From an uncultured Bacteroidales bacterium (GTDB lineage Bacteria; Bacteroidota; Bacteroidia; Bacteroidales; FEN-979): a DNA stretch of 64,000 bases. Below the pieces are notes generated by a model. That model was not told where the DNA came from. It did not search any database and saw nothing but the letters and a program-made list of their open reading frames with translations. The translations under genes were made by a program, and so were the position numbers. Positions within the stretch are counted from its first letter, which is position 1. Every line of letters begins with the position of its first letter. Below are positions 8,903-16,464 of this stretch, piece by piece. The stretch lies in NCBI GenBank assembly GCA_903913885.1, contig CAIWMX010000128.1, positions 48,097-112,096 of the forward strand, read 5' to 3'.

Positions 8903-9265
8903 TCAGTACTGATTGTTGGAGATCATGATCAGCGTGCAGGCATGAACAACCTCAATTCCAGCGTCAGTTAACATCGCGGCGAATTCAGGAGATTCAGTAC
9001 CCGGGTTGAAAATCACCCTTTTGGGCATCAGACCCAGTATATAATCGTAATAAGCTGGCAGGTTCTTCGGGCCGATGTAGAGGGTGACGGTGTGAATATC
9101 GTTGAATTTGGGAAAAGGCTTCTCAATTCTGACCCCGTTGATCTCGCCTTCACGCAAGCCGACAGCCACAACCGGAACATGGCTGAACTTGAGCTTCCTC
9201 ACAGCCATATAAGCAAACCGCTCAGGATTCGTGCTTGCACCCAGTACCAGGGTCTTCTTCTTCAT
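8903..9265 (-). CDS. CoA-binding domain protein (YccU-like)
   Basis: The 120-residue single-domain protein has a Rossmann-like N-terminus (KTLVLGASTNPERFAYMA) and the segments PVVAVGLREGEING and FNPGTESPEF. These are characteristic of the small CoA-binding family (YccU type) related to the N-terminal domain of succinyl-CoA synthetase alpha. Its physiological role is not established. It starts 12 nt after the YwqK-like gene and probably shares its transcript. It is cytoplasmic, with no signal peptide. Confidence 0.85.
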   Translation of the reverse strand: MKKKTLVLGASTNPERFAYMAVRKLKFSHVPVVAVGLREGEINGVRIEKPFPKFNDIHTVTLYIGPKNLPAYYDYILGLMPKRVIFNPGTESPEFAAMLTDAGIEVVHACTLIMISNNQY

Positions 9266-9277
9266 GTATGAGTTTAT

Positions 9278-9979
9278 TTATTTACCTGCTGCTTCCACCT
9301 TTACCAGCCTGCCGTTGAGGTAGGTCTCCTTTTTGGCAATAGCTCCCTTGTCATTGTAAAATAGCCATGTGCCTGCCTGGTGGCCCGAAACGTACTGGCC
9401 GCTCATCATCACCTGGCCCGATATAAAAAAGGTTTTCAGCGCGCCATGCTTTTCTCCGGCCTGGTATCCGCCCTTTAATTTCAGCTTACCTTCGGTGTAA
9501 TACTGTTCCCATGGCCCGTCGGGTATGCCATTTTTGTATGTGCGCTGCTCAGACAACCCGCCTTCGGGATAGTACACCTTCGACACCCCTTCTGCCAGTC
9601 CGTTTTTATAATTTTCTTCAGAAACCAGGGTCTCGGCCGTTTCGCTGAAAAATTGCCAGGTACTGTCCTTTTTCTCGTTGAGGTACCTGCCAGCGGCCAT
9701 TTTCCGGCCATTGGGGAAATAGGAGGTTGTCATCGCCAGTTTCCCCCGGTTTGTCACAACGGATAAGGTTTTCAGCTTTCCGTCGGGGTAATAATAATGA
9801 AAAATCCCGGCAGGGATGCCGTCTTTAAAGTGACCGTCGTATACGACATGCCCGGCCGAATCGGCCTTGCGCCAGAATCCCTGTTTGCGTCCCTGGCTGT
9901 CTTTCATATTTACCGTATCCTGGCCGGCGGCATAACAGGAAAAAATTGTGAATAGGACGGCTGCGAATATCCTGAACAT
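9278..9979 (-). CDS. YwqK-family MORN-like repeat protein, secreted
   Basis: A signal peptide (MFRIFAAVLFTIFSCYAAGQ) is followed by about seven MORN-2-type repeats of the pattern DGxxxGxxxxYYxxGK (for example GIFHYYYPDGKLK and GPWEQYYTEGKLK). Databases often call this family a toxin-antitoxin YwqK antitoxin, but here no toxin gene is adjacent and the protein is exported. That label should therefore not be taken as function. The gene is divergent from recR and shares a back-to-back promoter with it. Confidence 0.75.
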   Translation of the reverse strand: MFRIFAAVLFTIFSCYAAGQDTVNMKDSQGRKQGFWRKADSAGHVVYDGHFKDGIPAGIFHYYYPDGKLKTLSVVTNRGKLAMTTSYFPNGRKMAAGRYLNEKKDSTWQFFSETAETLVSEENYKNGLAEGVSKVYYPEGGLSEQRTYKNGIPDGPWEQYYTEGKLKLKGGYQAGEKHGALKTFFISGQVMMSGQYVSGHQAGTWLFYNDKGAIAKKETYLNGRLVKVEAAGK

Positions 9980-9993
9980 AAACTTTTTAAAAT

Positions 9994-10009
9994 TACTTTT
10001 GCAAAGTTA
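9994..10009. promoter_or_regulatory. Back-to-back promoter boxes for recR (+) and the YwqK-like gene (-)
   Basis: The 16-nt sequence TACTTTTGCAAAGTTA contains TACTTTTG on the plus strand (22 nt before the recR start). It also contains TAACTTTG on the minus strand (22 nt before the YwqK-like start). Both match TAnnTTTG and they abut without overlap. -33 boxes are weak on both sides. Confidence 0.55.
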
Positions 10010-10023
10010 TAAGATAAAAACAA

Positions 10024-10644
10024 TTGCAAACCTACCCTTCAAAACTTCTTGAACTGGCTGTGAACGAATTGGCCAAACTGCCTGGCATCGGTCGTAAAAC
10101 CGCGTTGCGGATGGCGTTGCATTTACTTAAACGCAATCTTGCCGATGTAGAGGCGCTGGGAACTTCGGTTATCAAAATGCGCAGCGAGATCATTTATTGC
10201 ACTGAATGCCGGAACATTTCCGACCAGGAATTGTGCGCCATCTGCGCCAATCCCAGGCGCGACCGGTCTGTTATCTGTGTGGTTGAAGATATCCGCGATG
10301 TGATGGCCATCGAAAACACGGGTCAATACAGCGGGGTGTACCATGTGCTGGGAGGGATCATCTCCCCGATGAACGGGATCGGCCCCAATGAACTTCATAT
10401 TGATACGCTGATCAACCGGCTGCCCGGCGGGGTTAAGGAGATCATTCTGGCCCTGCCAACAACCATAGAAGGCGACACCACCAATTTTTATCTTTTCAGA
10501 AAGTTCGCTGGTTTTAACCTGGTGCTGACAACCATTGCCCGTGGAATCTCCATCGGCGACGAACTGGAGCATACCGATGAAGTCACGCTGGGCAGGTCGA
10601 TCCTCAACCGGACGCCTTACGAGTCGGTGATAAAAAACAAATAG
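10024..10644 (+). CDS. recR: Recombination mediator RecR
   Basis: RecR (206 aa) helps RecA load on gapped DNA in the RecFOR pathway. An N-terminal helix-hairpin-helix ([16 protein letters not shown]) is followed by a four-Cys zinc finger (CTEC ... CAIC). A Toprim domain ([20 protein letters not shown]) comes next, then a C-terminal Walker-B-like segment. The start is a TTG at 10024. No in-frame ATG exists between the promoter and the helix-hairpin-helix, and the N-terminus [10 protein letters not shown] aligns with the family as I know it. Confidence 0.96.
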   Translation: MQTYPSKLLELAVNELAKLPGIGRKTALRMALHLLKRNLADVEALGTSVIKMRSEIIYCTECRNISDQELCAICANPRRDRSVICVVEDIRDVMAIENTGQYSGVYHVLGGIISPMNGIGPNELHIDTLINRLPGGVKEIILALPTTIEGDTTNFYLFRKFAGFNLVLTTIARGISIGDELEHTDEVTLGRSILNRTPYESVIKNK

Positions 10645-10649
10645 CCCTG

Positions 10650-10877
10650 TTAGAAAAGTTCAAGCTGGTTCAGGGCGACCGGAGGCAGACTGGTTGTTTT
10701 TAGCCCGGCATAATTATCAAGCATCGGGCGGATTGCTTTTTTTATAAGCTTGGTGGGGGTTGTCCTGCGCGACCTGCAAAAATTAACCAGCGACTTTTTC
10801 TGCCTGGCGGTAACCTTGAAGGTAATGGTCTTAAATTTTACCGGCTTTTTTGCCTTTTTGGCTTTTTTTCGTGCCAT
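10650..10877 (-). CDS. Small basic protein downstream of glmM
   Basis: The ORF track shows 150 aa, but the first 75 residues are antisense to glmM. The real start is ATG 10877, giving 75 aa. The N-terminus is very Lys-rich (MARKKAKKAKKPVKFK). A segment that could form a ribbon-helix-helix-like or basic DNA/RNA-binding fold follows (ITFKVTARQKKSLVNFCRSR, then TPTKLIKKAIRPML). The TPTKLIKKAI part is reminiscent of the helix of Arc/MetJ-type proteins; this is inference. It begins 4 nt after the glmM stop, so it is probably translated from the same transcript. No known family is recognised with certainty. Confidence 0.6.
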   Translation of the reverse strand: MARKKAKKAKKPVKFKTITFKVTARQKKSLVNFCRSRRTTPTKLIKKAIRPMLDNYAGLKTTSLPPVALNQLELF

Positions 10878-10881
10878 GCAG

Positions 10882-12276
10882 TCAGGGTTCGTTAACAATT
10901 TCATTGAAGTCGCTGATGATCTTTCCGGCAAGGTTCTCCGCCTTTTCCAACCTATCGCTTTCCGCGTAGATCCTAACAATGGGCTCGGTGTTTGACCGCC
11001 GCAGGTGAACCCACTCATTTTCAAAATGGATCTTGATGCCGTCGATGGTGGTGATAGGTTGTGAACTGTATTTCCCGACGATGATCTGCAGGATTTTCTC
11101 AATATCCATCTCCGGGGAGAATTCTATCTTATTTTTCGAAATGAAATAATCGGGATATTTGCCACGCAGGTCGGAACATTTTTTCCCCGACTTCGCCAGC
11201 CATGTAAGGAACAGGGCAATCCCCACGAGTGCGTCGCGCCCGTAATGCAAATCAGGATAGATAACACCGCCATTCCCCTCGCCGCCGATAACGGCATTCT
11301 GCAGTTTCATCATCTCCACCACGTTCACCTCTCCTACTGCGGATGGATAATAGGTTCCTCCTGCCTGTTCGGTCACCACTTTGAGAGCCAGGGTAGAAGA
11401 AAGGTTGGAAACCGTGTTTCCTTTTTTATGATGAAGGATATAATCCGCGACGGCAACCAGGGTATATTCTTCACCGAAAGGCTCCCCCATTTCGGTGATA
11501 ATGGCCAGCCGGTCAACATCGGGATCCACAACAAAGCCAAGATCGGCTTTATTTTTAACCACTGCTTCGCAGATATCGGCCAGGTGCTCGGGCAGCGGTT
11601 CCGGGTTATGCGGAAAATGGCCGGTAGGTTCGCAGTACAAAAGATCGGTATGTGCAACATTCAGGGCTTTCAACAGCTGAGGGATGACGATACCCCCGGT
11701 ACTGTTCACCGCATCGATCACCACACGGAAATTTGCATTCCTGATGACTTCAACATCGACAAGCGGCAAGGCGAGAACTTTTTCAATATGCCTGCTGATC
11801 CAGGTATCATCGGTTCGGTAACTTCCGAGGTCATACACGGTGGCAAAGTTGAGATCTGTGTCCCCGGTTAAGGCAAGCACCCTTTCGCCATCGGCGGCAG
11901 AAAGAAATTCACCACGGTGGTTCAACAGTTTCAGCGCGTTCCATTGGGCAGGGTTGTGACTTGCCGTAAGGATGATACCTCCCTGGGCGCAGACGCCGGC
12001 GACGGCAATTTCAACCGTGGGTGTCGTGGTTAACCCGATATCCAGCACATCCACACCCATTCCCATCAGGGTGCCGGTCACCAGGCTGTTCACCATGGGG
12101 CCAGAAATTCGTGCGTCACGCCCTACGACGACCGTGAGCTTTTCCCCCGGATGCGACTCCTGCAGGAACGTAGTATAGGCAGCGGTAAACTTTACAATAT
12201 CAACAGGGCTCAATCCCTCGCCGGGTTTCCCTCCGATGGTGCCCCTGATGCCCGATATGGATTTGATTAATGTCAT
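10882..12276 (-). CDS. glmM: Phosphoglucosamine mutase (phosphohexomutase family)
   Basis: The 464-residue enzyme interconverts glucosamine-6-phosphate and glucosamine-1-phosphate on the way to UDP-GlcNAc for peptidoglycan and LPS. The phosphoserine loop ILTASHNPAQWNALKLL, the metal-binding loop DPDVDRLA, the sugar-binding GGEGNGG and the phosphate-binding RRSNTEPIVRIYAE are all present, in that order. The N-terminus SISGIRGTIGG is typical of the Bacteroidota GlmM-like group. A phosphomannomutase/phosphoglucomutase activity cannot be excluded by motifs alone. A TACATTTG box lies 13 nt upstream. Confidence 0.9.
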   Translation of the reverse strand: MTLIKSISGIRGTIGGKPGEGLSPVDIVKFTAAYTTFLQESHPGEKLTVVVGRDARISGPMVNSLVTGTLMGMGVDVLDIGLTTTPTVEIAVAGVCAQGGIILTASHNPAQWNALKLLNHRGEFLSAADGERVLALTGDTDLNFATVYDLGSYRTDDTWISRHIEKVLALPLVDVEVIRNANFRVVIDAVNSTGGIVIPQLLKALNVAHTDLLYCEPTGHFPHNPEPLPEHLADICEAVVKNKADLGFVVDPDVDRLAIITEMGEPFGEEYTLVAVADYILHHKKGNTVSNLSSTLALKVVTEQAGGTYYPSAVGEVNVVEMMKLQNAVIGGEGNGGVIYPDLHYGRDALVGIALFLTWLAKSGKKCSDLRGKYPDYFISKNKIEFSPEMDIEKILQIIVGKYSSQPITTIDGIKIHFENEWVHLRRSNTEPIVRIYAESDRLEKAENLAGKIISDFNEIVNEP

Positions 12277-12289
12277 CTTGTTTTTCCCG

Positions 12290-12297
12290 CAAATGTA
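12290..12297 (-). promoter_or_regulatory. Putative -7 box TACATTTG for glmM
   Basis: TACATTTG on the minus strand ends 13 nt before the glmM ATG, which would give a very short leader. No convincing -33 box is present. Confidence 0.35.
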
Positions 12298-12382
12298 AAT
12301 GTTTTCCTATTTGCAGCCCTTTCTGTTGATAAAAAAATGAAATCCGGTCAAATTGACAAACCCTTACAACCCATTTTTTTCG

Positions 12383-12390
12383 TAATTTTG
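12383..12390 (+). promoter_or_regulatory. Putative -7 box TAATTTTG for the TPR/comA operon
   Basis: TAATTTTG ends 42 nt before the ATG at 12433, matching TAnnTTTG. The upstream -33 region has only a TTG about 27 nt away. Confidence 0.4.
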
Positions 12391-12432
12391 TAAAAATGTT
12401 GCCTGACTGCAATATACAACTGAAACTGCTGA

Positions 12433-13872
12433 ATGGAAGAGCCTTTTGAATCATATTTTGATCGTGAAACCCTTTCCCTGGTAGGGCGTTTTGAAATTAT
12501 GGTGCAGCAGAACCAGCACTTTTTCTTTGATGTCGACGAATTTGAAGAGATCATCGAGTACTATTTCTTCAAGAACGAACAGCGGAAAGCCTTCAAAACC
12601 ATCAACCTGGCCCTGGATCAACACCCCGGCTGCGTTTCTATCATGGTTAAACTTGCCCAGTACCAGGTTAACGCGAAAAAAGACCGCGAAGCCCTCCGCA
12701 TCCTGAAAGAAATCGATCATGCCACATCGGCCGACAGCGAAATCTTCCTTGCCAAGGGCAACCTTTACAGCCAGCTTGAAAAACCTGAAAAAGCCATCGA
12801 AGAGTATAAAAAGGCCGTCGATGGGGCCGATTTTGTTGATGATATCTATTCAAGCATTGCGTTTGAATATGAAAATCTCGGTAAATATGACCAGGCCATT
12901 GAATTTTTACTCAAAGCGCTTGAGATCAATCCCGAAAATGATGCCGCACTTTATGAATTTGCTTTTTGTTGTGAAGTTTCGCAGCAAACAGATCGCAGCA
13001 TAGCATACCTCCACAGTTTCCTCGACCAGCAGCCCTATTCGGTTTCGGCCTGGTTTAACCTCGGCATCGCATACAGCAACATCGATCTTTATGAAAAAGC
13101 CATCGATGCATACGATTATGTGCTGGCCATCGATGAAACGTTTTCGTCAGCCTATTTCAACAAGGCCAACTGCTACGCCAACATCGGCAACTTCGACAAG
13201 GCTGTTGAAACCTACCTGGAAACTTTTTATTACGAAGATCCGGAGCCTGTTACCTATTATTATATCGCCGAGTGCTATGAGAAACTGAAGAAATTTGATA
13301 TTTCCATCGAATATTACCAGAAGGCGGTGGCACTCGATCCGGAGTTTGCAGATGCATGGCTGGGTATCGGAATTTCTCACGATGAACTTGGCAGGCCCCA
13401 GTCTGCCCTCCCTTATGTCCTCAAGGCCATAAAGATCACCCCGACCATTCCTGAATACTGGTTTATCCTCGGCGATATCCAGATCAAGCTTTCCAGGATC
13501 GCCGATGGCATTGCTTCCTACCGGAAAGTCATTGAACTCGATCCTGAAGATACTGATATCTGGCTGGATCTCTCGGTAGTGTATGCCGATCAGCAGGATT
13601 TTGAAAAAAGCTGCGAGGTGCTCAACGACGGGCTCCAATACCATGAAACGAATGTCGATTTTTTCTTTGCCATGGCCTGGTACCTGTTCATGATGGGGAA
13701 GGTGCAGGAGGCTGCCGAAACCATGCTGAAAGCCCTTGACATGGATTATGAAGGTTATAAACGATTGTTCTCCACGTTCCCCGAAGCGAAAAATCATCCC
13801 CAGGTTGTTGAAATGATCGAAGGATATAAACAAACGCCAAATGACCCAAATCAATCTCCCATTCCTGCCTGA
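12433..13872 (+). CDS. Cytoplasmic TPR-repeat protein
   Basis: The 479-residue acidic protein lacks a signal peptide and is built almost entirely of tetratricopeptide repeats (about ten, for example AWFNLGIAYSNIDLYEKAID and AYFNKANCYANIGNFDKAVE). Such proteins are scaffolds; no enzyme domain is visible. Its 3' end overlaps the phosphosulfolactate synthase gene by 32 nt, so the two are almost certainly co-transcribed and perhaps translationally coupled. A function in the same pathway is possible but not shown. Confidence 0.85.
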   Translation: MEEPFESYFDRETLSLVGRFEIMVQQNQHFFFDVDEFEEIIEYYFFKNEQRKAFKTINLALDQHPGCVSIMVKLAQYQVNAKKDREALRILKEIDHATSADSEIFLAKGNLYSQLEKPEKAIEEYKKAVDGADFVDDIYSSIAFEYENLGKYDQAIEFLLKALEINPENDAALYEFAFCCEVSQQTDRSIAYLHSFLDQQPYSVSAWFNLGIAYSNIDLYEKAIDAYDYVLAIDETFSSAYFNKANCYANIGNFDKAVETYLETFYYEDPEPVTYYYIAECYEKLKKFDISIEYYQKAVALDPEFADAWLGIGISHDELGRPQSALPYVLKAIKITPTIPEYWFILGDIQIKLSRIADGIASYRKVIELDPEDTDIWLDLSVVYADQQDFEKSCEVLNDGLQYHETNVDFFFAMAWYLFMMGKVQEAAETMLKALDMDYEGYKRLFSTFPEAKNHPQVVEMIEGYKQTPNDPNQSPIPA

Positions 13873-14629
13873 CCGTACCGTTAAACCCCGGCAAAGCGGT
13901 GTTGCCATGGTCATGGACAAGGGGCTGAGCCTGCGCGAAGCCGAAGATTTTGTTGAAACTGCCGGCCACCTGGCCGATTTCGTCAAACTTGGGTTTGGCA
14001 CCTCCGTAGCAGCCAATAAAGTCAAAGAAAAAGTCAGGGTATACAGGGATGCGAATATAAAAGTATACGTTGGCGGAACCCTCTTTGAAGCCTTCATCAT
14101 ACGCAACATGTATGACGACTACCTCAGGTATATCGATCAGCTGGGCCTTGATTCGGTAGAGGTTTCCGACGGTTCCATGCTGATGGACCACGATGTGAAA
14201 TGCGAATACATCCATAAACTTTCAAAAAACTATACCGTCCTGTCTGAAGTCGGTTCCAAGGAATCCGGCATCCTGATCGCACCTGGCCGATGGGTGGAGA
14301 TGATGCAAAAGGAACTTCAGGCCGGGTCATTCAAGGTGATCGGCGAAGCCCGCGAAAGTGGCAATGTCGGCATTTACCGTGCCTCCGGCAAAGCCCATGT
14401 CACCCTGATCAATAAGATCCTTGCAAAAGTCGATGGCGACAAACTGTTATGGGAAGCGCCGCTTAAGCCGCAACAGGTATGGTTCATCAAACATTTCGGG
14501 GCCAATGTGAACCTTGGAAATATTGCCCCTGCTGAACTTATCGCGCTTGAAACCCTTCGCCTTGGCCTGCGGGGTGACACCTTTTTCACATTCCTGCCTG
14601 AAGAGTTCAGGAAGTTTCAGCCCGAATAA
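13841..14629 (+). CDS. Phosphosulfolactate synthase family protein (ComA)
   Basis: The 262-residue protein matches the ComA family. Known members add sulfite to phosphoenolpyruvate to give (R)-phosphosulfolactate, the first step of coenzyme M synthesis in methanogens. Family segments include DKGLSL near the N-terminus, DFVKLGFGTS, VEVSDGSM, VGSKESG, VIGEARESGNVGI and the GANVNLGNI phosphate-binding loop of the TIM barrel. No other CoM gene is nearby. In a bacterium the product could instead feed sulfolactate or another sulfonate; this is inference. The gene overlaps the TPR gene and precedes aroE by 72 nt. Confidence 0.85.
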   Translation: MTQINLPFLPDRTVKPRQSGVAMVMDKGLSLREAEDFVETAGHLADFVKLGFGTSVAANKVKEKVRVYRDANIKVYVGGTLFEAFIIRNMYDDYLRYIDQLGLDSVEVSDGSMLMDHDVKCEYIHKLSKNYTVLSEVGSKESGILIAPGRWVEMMQKELQAGSFKVIGEARESGNVGIYRASGKAHVTLINKILAKVDGDKLLWEAPLKPQQVWFIKHFGANVNLGNIAPAELIALETLRLGLRGDTFFTFLPEEFRKFQPE

Positions 14630-14701
14630 CACGTTGAACCGGGCATTCCGGAGCGCGCACGAACAGCAGGAAAAACCAGGGTGATTTTTTGAACCGGTGA
14701 A

Positions 14702-15460
14702 ATGACAGGTGAAAAAACTGAGTATGGATTAATTGGATTCCCTTTGGACCATTCATGGTCGGCAAACTGGTTCAATGAAAAATTCATCAGGGAAGGTGAT
14801 CTGAATAAATCATATCACCTTTTTCAATTACAGGATATAAGCGAATTCCCTGGCCTTATTGCGTCGCATCCCGAACTCAGGGGGCTTAATGTCACGATCC
14901 CATACAAAGAAAAGGTCATTCCGTTCCTCGACGAACTCGACAGCACAGCCGGATCAATCGGCGCAGTGAACACCATCCTGATTGAACGTGCAGGTGGCAA
15001 AATCCACACCCGTGGCTTCAACACAGATGCACCTGGTTTTCTTCAATCCCTTTCCGGGCTGGACCTTCCCGGGCAGGCGCTCATCCTTGGCACCGGCGGC
15101 GCCTCCAAAGCCGTTGCGTGGGCACTGACGCGGCTGAACATCCGCTTTGCATGTGTTTCCAGGCAAAAGCGCGGTAAAGATATCTTATCTTACCAGGAAT
15201 TAACACCGGATATTATCTCAAGGTATCCGTTCATTGTCAATACAACTCCCGCAGGCATGTACCCGGAGGTTGACACGTGCCCATCCATCCCCTATCATCT
15301 GCTTACAGGCAACCATTTTTTATATGACCTCGTCTACAATCCCGGGGAAACCCTGTTTATAAAACAAGGAAAGTCCATGAATGCCATGACTATGAACGGC
15401 TTACAGATGTTATTCAACCAGGCGGAATTATCATGGAAAATCTTTCTCAGTAACGGTTAA
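14702..15460 (+). CDS. aroE: Shikimate dehydrogenase
   Basis: AroE (252 aa) reduces 3-dehydroshikimate to shikimate with NADPH in aromatic amino-acid synthesis. The N-terminal substrate motif is GFPLDHSWSANWFN, and NVTIPYKEKV carries the catalytic Lys. NTDAPGF carries the catalytic Asp, and GTGGASKAVAWAL is the NADP-binding glycine loop. The C-terminal NGLQMLFNQA segment also fits. Slightly short compared with many family members but complete. Confidence 0.94.
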   Translation: MTGEKTEYGLIGFPLDHSWSANWFNEKFIREGDLNKSYHLFQLQDISEFPGLIASHPELRGLNVTIPYKEKVIPFLDELDSTAGSIGAVNTILIERAGGKIHTRGFNTDAPGFLQSLSGLDLPGQALILGTGGASKAVAWALTRLNIRFACVSRQKRGKDILSYQELTPDIISRYPFIVNTTPAGMYPEVDTCPSIPYHLLTGNHFLYDLVYNPGETLFIKQGKSMNAMTMNGLQMLFNQAELSWKIFLSNG

Positions 15461-15504
15461 CTTGATCTTTGTTGATATTTAGAAGCATTATCAATAAGTA
15501 CAGA

Positions 15505-15537
15505 TTGCAAAATAAGTCCCATTTTTACTTACTTTTG
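15505..15537 (+). promoter_or_regulatory. Promoter of the electron-transfer cluster (TTG-N22-TACTTTTG)
   Basis: TTG at 15505-15507 and TACTTTTG at 15530-15537 match the Bacteroidota -33/-7 arrangement, with slightly wide spacing. Transcription would start about 15543. The first in-frame ATG (15551) would then have almost no leader, so ATG 15593 is the more likely start. Confidence 0.5.
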
Positions 15538-15592
15538 TATCATATAAAAAATGCATACTGCTGAATATCAAAGCATTTCAACATACAAAGCA

Positions 15593-16462
15593 ATGTCTAA
15601 AACCACCCACATCATTTACCTTATTTTTTTGTCACTCATTGTTTTAACAGCATTAGTAACCATTGCCTGGATTGGATTTCCCTATTACAAACTGGGTGTT
15701 GAAGAGCGCCCGTTTCATCCATCCGATGCACTGCTGAAGCCCAGCGGCATCTGGGGCCATGGACTCGGAATCATTGGGTCGCTGCTGATGATGGTCGGTG
15801 TGGGGTTTTATATGGCCCGGAAAAGGTTCAGGATGTTATCCCGAACCGGCCTGCTGAAACACTGGCTTGAATTTCATATTTTTCTATGCTCACTGGGTCC
15901 CATCCTGGTACTTTATCATACTTCCTTCAAATTCGGAGGACTTGTAGCCATCAGTTTCTGGAGCATGGTAGCGGTATTCCTGAGCGGGATCATCGGGAGG
16001 TTCATATACATCCAGATACCCAGGACGATCGAAGGGCGGGAATTGAGTTTGAATGAAGTCAGAGAGCTTACCAGCAATATCGGTGAATCCATCCGCAGCC
16101 TGGTTTCGCTCGATGATGACAGCTACAACGTGATCATCGATTCAACAAAAAAAAGGGTTGGAATTTATGCGGAGAACTTTCTGGTACGATCTTACCGAAA
16201 ATACAGCGATGACAGGAAAACAATGCACAACGTCAGGCAGGTTCTCAAGCGCAACAACGTCACCCGGTCACAGCAAAAACAGGTGCTTGACCTTGTTCAA
16301 AGTGATATTTCACTTAACCGGAGAATTGAAAGGCTTGTGCTTATGCAGAATCTCTTCAAATACTGGCATGTCGCCCACCTGCCTTTTGCCATTGTGATGC
16401 TTATTATCATGATCATTCACGTTGGTGTAACGATCGTATTTGGTTACCGCTGGATATTTTAA
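15593..16462 (+). CDS. Four-helix membrane protein, probable b-type heme component of an electron-transfer module
   Basis: The start was moved to ATG 15593 (MSKTTHIIYLIF), giving 289 aa. Four hydrophobic helices are visible: about 8-28, 55-75, 92-130 (possibly two closely packed) and the C-terminal 265-285. A soluble charged segment of roughly 130 residues lies between the third group and the last helix. Several His residues lie at helix ends (GHGLG, KHWLEFH, LYHTSF, HVAHLPF, IIHVGV) and could bind heme b. The gene is 2 nt from an Fe-S/FAD oxidoreductase and is followed by multiheme cytochromes. It probably passes electrons across the inner membrane. No named family is recognised with certainty. 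Confidence 0.65.
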   Translation: MSKTTHIIYLIFLSLIVLTALVTIAWIGFPYYKLGVEERPFHPSDALLKPSGIWGHGLGIIGSLLMMVGVGFYMARKRFRMLSRTGLLKHWLEFHIFLCSLGPILVLYHTSFKFGGLVAISFWSMVAVFLSGIIGRFIYIQIPRTIEGRELSLNEVRELTSNIGESIRSLVSLDDDSYNVIIDSTKKRVGIYAENFLVRSYRKYSDDRKTMHNVRQVLKRNNVTRSQQKQVLDLVQSDISLNRRIERLVLMQNLFKYWHVAHLPFAIVMLIIMIIHVGVTIVFGYRWIF

Positions 16463-16464
16463 CC

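Noticed and set aside
9278-9979. Toxin-antitoxin locus suggested by the YwqK family name
   Set aside because: The protein has a signal peptide and no toxin-like gene is adjacent. The MORN-like repeats explain the match.
13147-14109. 320-aa minus-strand ORF
   Set aside because: It is antisense to the TPR and phosphosulfolactate synthase genes, with no recognisable domain.
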